A model generated the notes under the pieces. It had not been told where the DNA came from. It made no database searches and saw nothing but the letters and a program-made list of their open reading frames with translations. The position numbers and the translations under genes are program-made. From the NCBI RefSeq assembly GCF_001278035.1, contig NZ_CP009452.1:3691501-3755500 (forward strand): a DNA stretch of 64,000 bases. Reading direction: 5' to 3'. This document shows, piece after piece, positions 27,697 through 37,624 of this stretch (the first letter of the stretch is position 1; the number at the start of each line of letters is the position of its first letter). The DNA comes from Sphingopyxis sp. 113P3 (GTDB lineage: Bacteria > Pseudomonadota > Alphaproteobacteria > Sphingomonadales > Sphingomonadaceae).

Positions 27697-28406
27697 CCCG
27701 CGTCGATGTCCGCCGGTTCGGGCAACTGCCAGTCGATCGTGCCGCGCCCCCGTGCCTCGAGAAACGCATTGGCCTGACTGAACGGCCTGGAGCCAAAGAA
27801 GCCATTGTGCGCCGACAGCGGCGAAGGGTGCGGCGCGCGCAGGATCAGGTGCGCGCCCCCCGGACCGAGGCCCGGAAGGTTCGCTGCCTTGCGCTGTGCG
27901 TGGCTGCCCCAGAGGATGAAAACCTTGGGGGCGGGATCGGCCGCAACGGCCGCGACCGCGGCATCTGTAAAGCGCTCCCACCCTTTGCCTTGGTGCGACG
28001 CGGCGAGACCCGCCTCCACCGTCAGGCAATTGTTGAGAAGCAGGACGCCCTGTTCAGCCCAATGTCCAAGATATCCGTGGCGCGCTGGCTGGATACCGAG
28101 GTCGGCCTTCAATTCCTTGTAGATGTTGACGAGGCTCGGGGGTACGCGGACTCCCGGTTGCACCGAAAAGCAGAGCCCATGCGCCTGGCCCGGCCCATGA
28201 TAAGGGTCTTGCCCCAGAATGACGACACGTACGTCCTGTGGCGGCGTCGCGTCGAGCGCAGCGAACCAGTGCGAGGGGCGCGGGTAGATCGTCTTGCCTT
28301 TCGCGCGCTCGCCCGCGAGAAACTCTTTGAGCGCCACCATATAGGGTTGATCGAACTCGCCGCCGATCCGCGCGAGCCAGTCGGGATGAAGCTTTACGTC
28401 GGCCAT
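27693..28406 (-). CDS. ung: Uracil-DNA glycosylase
   Basis: The 237-residue family 1 UDG carries [18 protein letters not shown] (catalytic Asp, water-activating loop), [32 protein letters not shown] and [18 protein letters not shown] (Leu-intercalation loop). It removes uracil from DNA arising by cytosine deamination or misincorporation. ATG 28406 gives [11 protein letters not shown], the family-typical start. The frame open to 28556 extends into the divergent hisE promoter region. It heads the operon ung-tauE-yaiI. Confidence 0.97.
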   Translation of the reverse strand: MADVKLHPDWLARIGGEFDQPYMVALKEFLAGERAKGKTIYPRPSHWFAALDATPPQDVRVVILGQDPYHGPGQAHGLCFSVQPGVRVPPSLVNIYKELKADLGIQPARHGYLGHWAEQGVLLLNNCLTVEAGLAASHQGKGWERFTDAAVAAVAADPAPKVFILWGSHAQRKAANLPGLGPGGAHLILRAPHPSPLSAHNGFFGSRPFSQANAFLEARGRGTIDWQLPEPADIDAG

Positions 28407-28558
28407 GCGCGCCTTCGACCAGAGCCGTGCGGCCTTGTCCAGTGGCTTGTCCGCGGCTAGGTCGCGACGGACTCCCTTCCGCTCATCGAGAGCCGTCGAA
28501 GGGGGAACCGGACCACCTTGCGGCAGGCTCGGGGTGATCGGTGAAGGAAGGACCAAGG

Positions 28559-28891
28559 ATGGCGGACGACATCGGCGCGGCTTTGATGCAGCTTGAGGCG
28601 GTCGTGAAGGACCGGCTCGCCGCGGGCGAAGCTGGCGCCTCTTACGTGGCGAGCCTCGCTGCGAAAGGTCGCGGCAAGATTGCGCAGAAAGTCGGCGAAG
28701 AGGCGACCGAGACGATCATCGCCGCGCTGACGGAGGGGGATGCGGCTCTGACCGGCGAAGCCGCCGACCTCATCTTTCACTTGACCGTGCTGCTTGCCGA
28801 GCGCGACCTCGGCTGGGACGCCGTCGCTGCCGAGCTTGTGCGCCGCCACGGCACCTCGGGGCTCGCCGAAAAGGCCAGTCGCCAGCAATAG
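28559..28891 (+). CDS. hisE: Phosphoribosyl-ATP pyrophosphatase
   Basis: The 110-residue protein begins at ATG 28559 behind AAGGAAGG. The HisE pattern is clear: [49 protein letters not shown], with the acidic metal ligands in EEATE, then [18 protein letters not shown]. It hydrolyses PR-ATP to PR-AMP in the second step of histidine synthesis. Usually hisE follows hisF; here only hisE-hinT are together, and other his genes are not in the window. It is divergent from ung with about 150 bases between. Confidence 0.95.
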   Translation: MADDIGAALMQLEAVVKDRLAAGEAGASYVASLAAKGRGKIAQKVGEEATETIIAALTEGDAALTGEAADLIFHLTVLLAERDLGWDAVAAELVRRHGTSGLAEKASRQQ

Positions 28892-28899
28892 GAGCGAAT

Positions 28900-29277
28900 A
28901 TGCCGATCGACGCCACCCTTCCCTATGACGACAGCAACATCTTCGCGCGTATCCTGCGCGGCGAGCTGCCGTGCCAGAAAGTCTATGAGGACGAGCATGC
29001 GCTCGCCTTTCATGACATCAATCCGCAGGCACCGCTGCACATCCTTGTTATCCCCAAGGGTGCCTATGTCAGCTGGGACGATTTTTCCGAGCGCGGCAGC
29101 GCCGAAGAGATCGCGGGCTTCGTACGCGCGGTCGGCAAGGTCGCGCGCGACCAGGGACTCGTCGCGCCAGGCTATCGCCTGCTCGCCAATGTCGGCTTCG
29201 ACAGCCATCAGGAGGTCCCGCACCTCCACGTCCATATTTTCGCCGGGCGCCCGCTCGGACCGATGCTCGCGCGCTGA
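28900..29277 (+). CDS. hinT: HIT family purine nucleoside phosphoramidase (HinT-like)
   Basis: The 125-residue protein has the HIT fold: DDSNIFARILRGELPCQKVYEDEHALAFHDINPQAPLHILVIPK and the C-terminal catalytic triad motif HLHVHIFAGRPLGPM. HinT enzymes hydrolyse AMP-linked phosphoramidates. AGGAG precedes the start; the gene follows hisE by eight bases, a pairing kept in many alphaproteobacteria. No terminator is obvious in the 135 bases before the alpha-2-macroglobulin gene. Confidence 0.94.
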   Translation: MPIDATLPYDDSNIFARILRGELPCQKVYEDEHALAFHDINPQAPLHILVIPKGAYVSWDDFSERGSAEEIAGFVRAVGKVARDQGLVAPGYRLLANVGFDSHQEVPHLHVHIFAGRPLGPMLAR

Positions 29278-29412
29278 GACGCGCACATTGTGACCGCCGT
29301 CACACCCTTTTTGCCAGGTACCATTAGGCTTGCTCGCGCGCCGTGACGGGTGGACTCCAATCCCTGTTTCCAGCAGGATAGCAGCGCGCGCAAGACAGGG
29401 AAGGGCGGCGGC

Positions 29413-32400
29413 ATGAACGAGGGGTGGCGCGGGTTCGCAAAGCGGCTGGCGAGCAAGACGCGTCTGGCGCTGATTCTTCCTCTCGCAGCGCTCGCGACAG
29501 CCGCGGGCGGCGATACCGTTCCGCAGGTCACGCTCGCGACGCCCGGAAGTTCGGGCACAGGCGACGGCACGATCACGCGCTTTACCTTGCGCTTTTCGGA
29601 GGACATGGTGGCGCTCGGCGATCCGCGCGCCAAGGCGCCCGCCACCGACGACTGCAAGCTTCCCGCAACCGGCCGCTGGGTCGACACGCGCACCTGGGTG
29701 CTCGAATTCGGGGCACCGCTACCGGGGGGCAAGCGCTGCCACGTCTCGCTCCGCCCCGGCCTCGTCACCGCGCGCGGGGTTTCGGTGGCCGGCAATGACC
29801 GCTTCGCGCTCGACACGGGCGGCCCGTCCGCGCGCGCTGTGCTCGCGGGCGGCACCTATGAGGGGATCGAGGAGGACCAGATATTTCTCGTTGCGACCAA
29901 TGTCGCTGCCGACCGCGCCTCGGTCGGCCGCTTTGCCTATTGCGCGGTTGACGGCATCGGCGAAAAGATTCCGGTCGACGTGCTGAAGCGCGAGACCGCA
30001 AGCGAGATCCTGACCGGGCTCGGCGCCAACGACTGGCAGACGCGCTCCTTTGCCTATGACGCCGGGCTCCCCGAGCGCCTCCCCGCCGCAGGTGCAGACC
30101 GCGACGCCGCGCTCGATCGCATCGTGCCGGTCAAGTGCCGACGCCCGCTGCCGCCCGGACGCGAGATGGCGCTCGTCTGGGACGCGCGCATCAGCCAGGC
30201 TGGCGCTCCCGCGCGCACCGCCGGGCGCGACCAGCGCTTCGATTACAAGGTGCGTCCCGCCTTCACCGCCAAGATGGTGTGCAGCCGCGTCAATCCGCAG
30301 GCGGGATGCAACCCGATCAAGGACATCACGCTCAAATTTGCCGCACCCGTCGCGCGCGCCACAGCGCTCGCCGCGACGCTCGCGACCACCGATGGCAAGC
30401 GTCTCGCGGCCAAAGCCTCTGACAGCGAGAAGAGTGACCCCTGGCTCACCGAGGTGCATTTCGCAGGTCCGCTGCCGCAGAATGTGGACGCGGCGCTCGC
30501 TCTGCCCGAGGGCGTGACCGACCAGAGCGGCCGCGCCCTCCAGAATCAGGCGAATTTCCCGCTGAAATTCCACATCGACCGCGCCCCGCCGCTGGTCAAA
30601 TTCGCCGCGCCCTTCGGCATTTTGGAGGCAAGTGAGGGCGGCGTGCTGCCCGTCACCGTGCGCGGGGTCGAGGCGTCGCTCGTGCAGAAGAATCTCCAGA
30701 TGCCCGCAACCACGCTCCGCGTCGGCGACGACGATGCGGCGATCGCCCGCTGGCTGCGGCGCGTCGATGACGCTGACGACACCGATTATCGCCAGGAGCG
30801 CGACGCGACCGGGGCGGAGGTCACCGTCAACTACACCGGCACAAAATCGGTGTTCGAAGGCGCGCCCGACGGCGGCGCCCGCCGCGAGCTTACATTGACC
30901 CCGCCGGGCGGCGGCCGGGCATTCGAGGTCATCGGCATTCCCCTCGCCGAAAAGGGCTTTCACGTTGTCGAGATTGCGAGCCCCGAGCTCGGCGCGGCCC
31001 TGCTCGGCCGCCGTGCGACGCGCTATGTCGCGACCGCCGCCCTCGTCACCAATATGGCGGTGCATTTCAAATGGGGCCGCGAAAGCTCGCTCGCCTGGGT
31101 GACGTCGCTCGACAGCGGGCGGCCGGTCCCCGGCGCCGAGATCCGCGTCACCGACAGCTGCACCGGCCGCCTCCTCGCACGCGGTACCGCCGACAAGGCG
31201 GGCCGCCTCGCCTTCCCGACCGGCCTTCCTGAACCCCAGACCTATTCAGGCTGCGAGGCGGATCCCGATCCCGCCGGCAGCGAGGGCCACGCGCTGATGG
31301 TCACCGCGCGCGCGGGCGGCGATTTCAGCTTCACCCTCACCGATTGGGGTAACGGCATCCGGCCCTATGATTTCGACCTGCCCTATGGCTGGTCCGAACG
31401 CGGCGACATTCTCCACACCATCCTCGACCGCGCGCTCGTGAAAGCGGGCGAGACGGTCAACATGAAGCACATCCTCCGCCGTCCCGTCGGCACAGGCTTC
31501 CGCATCCCCGAAGCGATGACGGGAAAGCTCCGCCTCGTGCATCGCGGCTCGGACACCGAGTTCGAAATGCCGTTCGCGATTGATGCAAGCGGGAGCGGCG
31601 AAAATGTCTGGAACGTCCCCAAATCAGCTCCGATGGGCGATTACGACCTGGTCTTCGTCACCAAGGATGCCAAGGGCGAGGAAAAGACGATATGGACCGA
31701 CCAGTCGATCCGTGTCGACGAATATCGCCTTCCCACGATGAAGGCCGAGGTGACGGGACCCAAGACCCCGCCGGTACGGCCCACCGCGGTGCCGCTGTCG
31801 CTGTTCGTCGGCTACCTGTCGGGCGGCCCCGCCCCGAACCTGCCGATCGAGCTGCGCACCAATTTCCGCCCGAGCTGGTCGCCGCCAGAGGATTATCGCG
31901 ACTGGGATTTCGACGGCCAGCCGGTCAAGGAGGGCGTCGTCCAGCTCGACGACGATGGCGAGGCGCCGCGCGCCGAAATGCCGCTCGCGCGCTCCGTGCC
32001 GCTGACGCTCGATACCAACGGCACCGCGACCACCAGCGTCGCTGTCGACCAGCCCATCAGCGAACCGACGGTCATGGCGGTCGAGATGGACTATGCCGAT
32101 GCCAATGGTGAGACGTTGACGTCCAGCCGCCGTATAACGCTCTACCCTTCTGCGGTTCGCCTCGGGCTCAAGACCGACGGCTGGCTTATGCGCGACCAGG
32201 ATCTGCGCCTCAAGTTCATCGCCCTCGATCTTGAAGGCAAACCGATCCGCGGCCAGCGCATCGAGGTCGCGCTCTACAGTCGCGAGATCATCACCGCGCG
32301 GCGCCGGCTGATCGGCGGCTTTTACGCCTATGACAACCAGATGCGCACGATCCGCCTCGGCGCGCGTTGCAGCGCGGCGACCGACAAGCTCGGGCGCGCA

Positions 32401-35250
32401 AGCTGCGCGATGGCACCCGGCGTCTCGGGCGAAGTTACCGTCGTCGCGACGACGACCGATGCCGACGGAAATGAAGCGCGCGCGGTGCGCTCTGTCTGGC
32501 TCGCAGGGGACGATGACTGGTGGTTCGGCGGCGACAATGGCGACCGCATGGACGTGATCGCCGAACAGCCGCGCTACAAAGCGGGCGACACCGCGACCTT
32601 CCAGGTCCGCATGCCCTTCCGCGAGGCCACCGCGCTCGTCACGGTCGAGCGAGAAGGCGTGTTGTCGAGCTTCGTCACGCCCTTGAAGGGCACCGACCCG
32701 GTCGTGAAGGTCAAGCTTCCTGCGACCTATGCTCCCGACGTCTATGTCTCGGTCATGGCGGTGCGCGGGCGCGTCACCGGCGGGGAAAGCTGGTTCCGCA
32801 AGATGAAGCGCGCGGTGGGATTCGAGGTCGAAAAAAGCGAGGGTGCGCCTCCCACCGCCCTGGTCGATCTTGCCAAGCCGAGCTACCGTCTCGGCATCGC
32901 CAAGATCAAGGTCGGCTGGGAGGGCCATCAGCTCGGCGTGAAGGTCAAGGCCGACAAGCAAAGCTATGCCGTGCGCGACACCGCCAGAGCGAGCATCGAG
33001 GTCAAGACCCCGGGCGGCAAGCCCGCCGCCGGCGCCGACGTCGCCTTCGTCGCGGTCGACGAGGCGCTGCTCCAGCTTGCCCCCAACGAGAGCTGGAAAT
33101 TGCTCGACGCGATGATGGGCGACCGCACGCTCGACGTGCTCACCTCGACCGCACAAATGCAGGTGGTGGGAAAACGCCATTATGGCCGCAAGGCGCTCGA
33201 GCCCGGTGGCGGCGGGGGCGGCGACCTCAGCGGACTGACGCGCGAGGATTTCCGCCCGGTGCTATTGTGGCAGGGCCATGTCGCGCTCGACGCCAAGGGG
33301 CGCGCGACGGTCGACGTTCCGCTTTCCGACAATCTCTCGGCCTTCCGCCTCGTCGCGATCGCAACCGACGGATCGCAGAGCTTCGGCACCGGCGAGACGA
33401 ACATCCGCACCGTGCAGGATCTCGCCGTCTTCGCCGGGCTGCCCGAACTCGTCCGTACCGGCGACAGTTATGACGCGCGCTTCACGCTGCGCAACGGCAC
33501 CGATCAACCGATGACCGTCACCGCAACTCCGTCGCTGACACCCGCGGTCGCGACCGGCGCGCCGCTCACCGTCACCATTCCGGCGGGCGGCGCGGTGCCG
33601 ATCAGCTGGACGATGACCGCGCCCGATATGGCGGGCACGTTGCAATGGACAATCGAGGCCGTCGCGAAGAACGGCAGGCAGCGCGACCGGCTGGTCTTCG
33701 ACCAGATCATCGAGCCCGCCGTTCCCATCGAGACCTGGGCCGCCAGCCTGATGCACGTCGGCGCCGACACGAGCCTGCCCGTCGCAGCGCCCGCGGGCGC
33801 GCTCCCCGGCGGCTATGTCGACGTCGCGCTCTCAGATACGCTCGCGCCGCCGCTCGCGGGGGTGCGCGACTATATGGCGCTCTATCCCTACGACTGTTTC
33901 GAACAGCAGACCTCGCGCGCGGTCGCGCTCGGCGATTTCGGTCGCTGGCAGGCGCTCGCCGGGGCGATCCCCGTCTATCTCGATGACGACGGGCTGCTGC
34001 GCTACTGGCCCAGCGAGCGGATAGAGGGTTCGCCGGAGCTGACCGCCTATGTCCTCGCGGTGACCGCCGCCAACGGCTTTGCGATCCCCGAAGCCTCGAA
34101 GGCCAGGATGATCGCGGCTCTCGAAGCCGTGGTCGAGGGGCGTCTCGATCGCAGGGGCTATGGCCCTTACGACATTCGCCCGGTGCGGATCGCCGCGCTC
34201 GCGGCGCTCGCGCGCAACAAGGCGTCGAGCCCCAGCCTCGTCGCGGCGATCGACCTCGCCCCTGCCGACATGGCGACGGGGACGCTCGCCGACTGGCTGG
34301 TTGCAATCGAGCGGACGCCGGGGGTGCGAAACGCCGCCGGCCTGCGCGCCGCCGCCGAAGCCGAACTCCGCAAGCGGCTCGTCTACGAAGGAACCCGCCT
34401 CGACCTCGTCGACGATGCGCGCGCGCCGTGGTGGATGATGACCAGTGGCGATGAAATGGCCCTCAAGGCGCTCGAAGCCGTGCTCGGCCGCAAGGGCTGG
34501 GAGGACGATGCCGGCAAGCTGATGGTCGGCGTCGCCCAACGCCAGCGCCGCGGCCATTGGGACACCACCCCCGCCAATGCGTGGGGTGCCACCGTCGTCC
34601 GCCGCTTTGCCGAGCTCTATCCGGCGAGTGCGATCACCGGCACCACGAATATCGCGCTCGCAGGCAAAAGCGCCGCGGCAAGCTGGCCGCGAGCCTCCGA
34701 TGCCGAGCCGCTGCGCGTTCCGCTCGCCGCAGGCGCAATGAGCCTCCGACACCGGGGCGGCGGCTCGCCCTGGGCCACCGTCAGCGTCAAGGCGGCGGTG
34801 CCGCTCACCGAGCCGCTCAACGCGGGCTACCGGATCAAGCGCTCGGTCAGCATCGTCAAGGCGGCGAACCCGAAGCAATTGACGCGCGGCGATGTCCTCA
34901 AGGTGCGGATCGAGGTGATCGCCGCCGCGAGCCGGACCTGGGTGATCGTCAACGATCCGATCCCTCCCGGCGCCACCATCGTCGGCAATCTCGGCGGCCA
35001 GTCCGAGATGCTCGCCGAGCAGGCCGACGGGACGGGGTGGCAGCCGAGCTATGTCGAGCGCCGCAAGGACAGCTGGCGGGGCTATTTTGGATGGATGCCC
35101 GCCGGCACGCACGCGGTTGAATATGTCGTCCGTCTCAATGGCTCGGGCCGCTTCTCCCTGCCTCCGACCCGCGTTGAAGCCATGTACTCACCCGCGATAC
35201 GAGGCCAGTGGCCGAATGCGCCGCTGACCGTGGCGGGCTCAGCGGAATGA
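29413..35250 (+). CDS. Bacterial alpha-2-macroglobulin (YfhM-like) with thioester motif
   Basis: From ATG 29413 the gene encodes 1945 residues with a signal peptide (LALILPLAALATAAGG) but no lipobox Cys, unlike lipid-anchored E. coli YfhM. Beta-sandwich macroglobulin domains fill the N-terminal half. The A2M signature LDAKGRATVDVPLSDNLSAFRLVAIATDG lies at about residues 1290-1320. The thioester motif CFEQ (Cys1495, Gln1498) is in YPYDCFEQQTSR, with Phe in place of the usual Leu. A thioester-containing helical domain follows, then a C-terminal beta-sandwich domain (RFSLPPTRVEAMYSP). The protein should trap attacking proteases in the periplasm. pbpC follows, the classical partner that repairs peptidoglycan. 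Confidence 0.93.
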   Translation: MNEGWRGFAKRLASKTRLALILPLAALATAAGGDTVPQVTLATPGSSGTGDGTITRFTLRFSEDMVALGDPRAKAPATDDCKLPATGRWVDTRTWVLEFGAPLPGGKRCHVSLRPGLVTARGVSVAGNDRFALDTGGPSARAVLAGGTYEGIEEDQIFLVATNVAADRASVGRFAYCAVDGIGEKIPVDVLKRETASEILTGLGANDWQTRSFAYDAGLPERLPAAGADRDAALDRIVPVKCRRPLPPGREMALVWDARISQAGAPARTAGRDQRFDYKVRPAFTAKMVCSRVNPQAGCNPIKDITLKFAAPVARATALAATLATTDGKRLAAKASDSEKSDPWLTEVHFAGPLPQNVDAALALPEGVTDQSGRALQNQANFPLKFHIDRAPPLVKFAAPFGILEASEGGVLPVTVRGVEASLVQKNLQMPATTLRVGDDDAAIARWLRRVDDADDTDYRQERDATGAEVTVNYTGTKSVFEGAPDGGARRELTLTPPGGGRAFEVIGIPLAEKGFHVVEIASPELGAALLGRRATRYVATAALVTNMAVHFKWGRESSLAWVTSLDSGRPVPGAEIRVTDSCTGRLLARGTADKAGRLAFPTGLPEPQTYSGCEADPDPAGSEGHALMVTARAGGDFSFTLTDWGNGIRPYDFDLPYGWSERGDILHTILDRALVKAGETVNMKHILRRPVGTGFRIPEAMTGKLRLVHRGSDTEFEMPFAIDASGSGENVWNVPKSAPMGDYDLVFVTKDAKGEEKTIWTDQSIRVDEYRLPTMKAEVTGPKTPPVRPTAVPLSLFVGYLSGGPAPNLPIELRTNFRPSWSPPEDYRDWDFDGQPVKEGVVQLDDDGEAPRAEMPLARSVPLTLDTNGTATTSVAVDQPISEPTVMAVEMDYADANGETLTSSRRITLYPSAVRLGLKTDGWLMRDQDLRLKFIALDLEGKPIRGQRIEVALYSREIITARRRLIGGFYAYDNQMRTIRLGARCSAATDKLGRASCAMAPGVSGEVTVVATTTDADGNEARAVRSVWLAGDDDWWFGGDNGDRMDVIAEQPRYKAGDTATFQVRMPFREATALVTVEREGVLSSFVTPLKGTDPVVKVKLPATYAPDVYVSVMAVRGRVTGGESWFRKMKRAVGFEVEKSEGAPPTALVDLAKPSYRLGIAKIKVGWEGHQLGVKVKADKQSYAVRDTARASIEVKTPGGKPAAGADVAFVAVDEALLQLAPNESWKLLDAMMGDRTLDVLTSTAQMQVVGKRHYGRKALEPGGGGGGDLSGLTREDFRPVLLWQGHVALDAKGRATVDVPLSDNLSAFRLVAIATDGSQSFGTGETNIRTVQDLAVFAGLPELVRTGDSYDARFTLRNGTDQPMTVTATPSLTPAVATGAPLTVTIPAGGAVPISWTMTAPDMAGTLQWTIEAVAKNGRQRDRLVFDQIIEPAVPIETWAASLMHVGADTSLPVAAPAGALPGGYVDVALSDTLAPPLAGVRDYMALYPYDCFEQQTSRAVALGDFGRWQALAGAIPVYLDDDGLLRYWPSERIEGSPELTAYVLAVTAANGFAIPEASKARMIAALEAVVEGRLDRRGYGPYDIRPVRIAALAALARNKASSPSLVAAIDLAPADMATGTLADWLVAIERTPGVRNAAGLRAAAEAELRKRLVYEGTRLDLVDDARAPWWMMTSGDEMALKALEAVLGRKGWEDDAGKLMVGVAQRQRRGHWDTTPANAWGATVVRRFAELYPASAITGTTNIALAGKSAAASWPRASDAEPLRVPLAAGAMSLRHRGGGSPWATVSVKAAVPLTEPLNAGYRIKRSVSIVKAANPKQLTRGDVLKVRIEVIAAASRTWVIVNDPIPPGATIVGNLGGQSEMLAEQADGTGWQPSYVERRKDSWRGYFGWMPAGTHAVEYVVRLNGSGRFSLPPTRVEAMYSPAIRGQWPNAPLTVAGSAE

Positions 35251-35344
35251 GGCCGGGGACCGTGCTGGCGGTCCGACTGTTCGCGGTATCCCGGCTTCAC
35301 CGCATGCGAATGACATAGAGGGTCGGCAACGAAGCGATCATGTC

Positions 35345-37495
35345 ATGACCGAGCTGCAACCCCGCAAACGCCGCCTATTCGACGCGCTGGCATGGCTGGC
35401 TCTCGCGCTGCTCATCATCACGACGGCCGCGCATCTCCTCACCCGTCCGCCCGCGATGCCCGCCTATGCCGACGTCCGCGCAGCGTGGAAGCCCAGCGAG
35501 GCGTGGCTTTACGACCGCGACGGGCGGCTGCTCGATACCGAGCGGGTCGATTTCCAGCGCCGCCGCCTCGCCTGGGTGCCGCTCGACGACATCAGCCCCG
35601 CTGTGCGGAGCGCGGTGGTGCGGGCGGAGGATCGCCGCTTCTGGGCGCACGGCGGAGTCGACTGGCTTGCGATTGGCGCGGCAGTACGCGCGCGCCTGAC
35701 GATGGGGGGGACCGGCGGCCGCTCGCGCGGCGCGTCGACACTCCCGATGCAGCTCGCCGCATTCCTCGCCCCCGAGCTCGCGCAGCCCGGCCAGCGCGGC
35801 TGGCTCGCCAAGCTGCGCCAGATGCGCGCGGGACGCGCCCTTGCGGCACGCTGGACCCGCGAGGAGATGCTCGAGGCCTATTTCAACCTCGTCCCGCTGC
35901 GCGGCGAAGCGCAGGGGATCGGCGCGGGCGCGAACAGCCTGTTCGGCAAGCGCCCAGCCGAAATGACCCGCACCGACGCTGCGCTTTTCGCGGGGCTTCT
36001 GCCCAACCCCGCGGCGGGCGCGAAAATGCTCGGTGAACGCGCGTGCCGGATCGCCGAGGTGCCGGACTGCGGCCCCATCCGCGCCGCCGCTGCCACCCTC
36101 GTGTCGGGTGAGCGTGCCGCGCGGCTCGACCCGGCGCTCGCGCCGCACCTCGCGGTCCGGTTGCTCGACCGGCCGGGTAAACGCGTAACGACGACGATCG
36201 ATCGCCGCATCCAGACCGCCGCCATCATTGCGCTTCGCCGCCAGCTCGCCGGGCTTGGCGCCGACCGGGTACGCGACGGCGCCGTCGTCGTGCTCGACAA
36301 TGCGACCGGCGACGTCCTCGCCTATGTGGGCGGCGTCGGGCTCCAGTCGACCGCGGCGCAGGTCGACGGCGCCAACGCCCGCCGGCAGGCTGGCTCGACG
36401 CTAAAGCCGCATCTTTACGCGCAGGTGATCGAAAGGGGCTGGCTCACCGCCGCCTCGATCCTCGATGACAGCCCGGTGCAACTTGACACCGCCTCGGGCC
36501 TTTATGTCCCCAAGAATTACGACCACAGTTTCAAGGGGCCTGTCAGCGTCCGTCAGGCGCTCGCGAGCTCGCTCAACGTCCCTGCAGTTCGCGCTCTCCT
36601 CATCGATGATGTGCAGCAGTTCCGCGACCGTCTCTGGGCGCTGGGCTACAACGGCCTCGTCGAAGACGGCGATTATTACGGCTTCAGCCTGGCTCTCGGA
36701 TCGGCGGAAGTTTCGCTGGTCGAGCAGGCGAATGCATTCAGAACATTCGCAAACGACGGAAAATGGTCGCCGGTGAACTTCCTCGCTGCACGTGAGCTTC
36801 GCGACAATCCACGTCAGATCGTCAGCGCCGCTGCTGCCTTCATCGTCGGCGACATCCTCGCTGACGCCACCGCCCGCGCCGACGCCTTCGGGGCCGACAG
36901 CGCGCTTCGCCTCCCTTTCTGGGCCGCCGCGAAGACCGGAACGTCCAAGGGAATGCGCGACAATTGGTGCATCGGCTGGTCCGACCGCTACACGGTCGCG
37001 GTCTGGGTGGGCAATCTTGAAGGTGACTCGATGCGTGCGGTTTCGGGAACCTCAGGCGCCGCGCCAGTGTGGCGTGACGTCATGATGGCGCTTCATGCCG
37101 ATCGTCCCGGCAGATCCCCTGTGATGCCCGACGGCGTCGAGGTGCGGCAGATCGCACTTCCCGGGACGCGCGAGCCGCCGCGGCGCGAATATTTCCTCCG
37201 CGGTACCGCGCAGAGCGATATGGCGGCCGCCCCGGCGGCCGCACGCCGTCCGCGCATCACCAGCCCGGTCAGCGGCAGCGTCTATGCGATCGACCCCGAT
37301 ATCCCCGGGAATCGTCAGCGGCTCGCGGTCGTGGTCAGCGGCGCCGCAGCCGGTCACCGGCTGATGCTAGACAAACGCCTCGCCGGCGACGCCGAGGCGG
37401 GACTCCAGATCGCACCGCGGCCGGGCAGTCACATCCTCACCCTCGTCGATCCGGGCGGCCGGACGATCGACAGGGTGCGCTTTACGGTACGGTAA
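35345..37495 (+). CDS. pbpC: Penicillin-binding protein 1C
   Basis: The 716-residue bifunctional enzyme has an N-terminal transmembrane anchor (about residues 14-32), a glycosyltransferase domain (VVRAEDRRFWAHGGVDW with the catalytic Glu, then STLPMQLAAFL) and a transpeptidase domain with S351-T-L-K, S409-L-N411 and K530-T-G-T-S. A C-terminal BiPBP-type beta domain follows (SPVSGSVYAIDPDIP). It polymerises and cross-links peptidoglycan. It is encoded 94 bases after the alpha-2-macroglobulin gene. The pair is conserved in Gram-negatives as an envelope defence and repair unit. Confidence 0.95.
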   Translation: MTELQPRKRRLFDALAWLALALLIITTAAHLLTRPPAMPAYADVRAAWKPSEAWLYDRDGRLLDTERVDFQRRRLAWVPLDDISPAVRSAVVRAEDRRFWAHGGVDWLAIGAAVRARLTMGGTGGRSRGASTLPMQLAAFLAPELAQPGQRGWLAKLRQMRAGRALAARWTREEMLEAYFNLVPLRGEAQGIGAGANSLFGKRPAEMTRTDAALFAGLLPNPAAGAKMLGERACRIAEVPDCGPIRAAAATLVSGERAARLDPALAPHLAVRLLDRPGKRVTTTIDRRIQTAAIIALRRQLAGLGADRVRDGAVVVLDNATGDVLAYVGGVGLQSTAAQVDGANARRQAGSTLKPHLYAQVIERGWLTAASILDDSPVQLDTASGLYVPKNYDHSFKGPVSVRQALASSLNVPAVRALLIDDVQQFRDRLWALGYNGLVEDGDYYGFSLALGSAEVSLVEQANAFRTFANDGKWSPVNFLAARELRDNPRQIVSAAAAFIVGDILADATARADAFGADSALRLPFWAAAKTGTSKGMRDNWCIGWSDRYTVAVWVGNLEGDSMRAVSGTSGAAPVWRDVMMALHADRPGRSPVMPDGVEVRQIALPGTREPPRREYFLRGTAQSDMAAAPAAARRPRITSPVSGSVYAIDPDIPGNRQRLAVVVSGAAAGHRLMLDKRLAGDAEAGLQIAPRPGSHILTLVDPGGRTIDRVRFTVR

Positions 37496-37624
37496 GCGCG
37501 TCCTACTCCCAGAGAAAAGCCGCTTTGACCCGGCGAAATTAAGTTGCGCTGCCCAAAGGAGCGGCTAGTCTGCCCCGCCAGGAGAGGGCGCCCGCAAAGG
37601 CCGCCCGACAAGGGGATATTTTCT

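Noticed and set aside
31624..33180. 518-codon minus-strand frame inside the alpha-2-macroglobulin gene
   Set aside because: High GC creates long antisense frames; the sequence is His/Arg/Asp-rich with no recognisable fold, and the plus-strand gene is certain.
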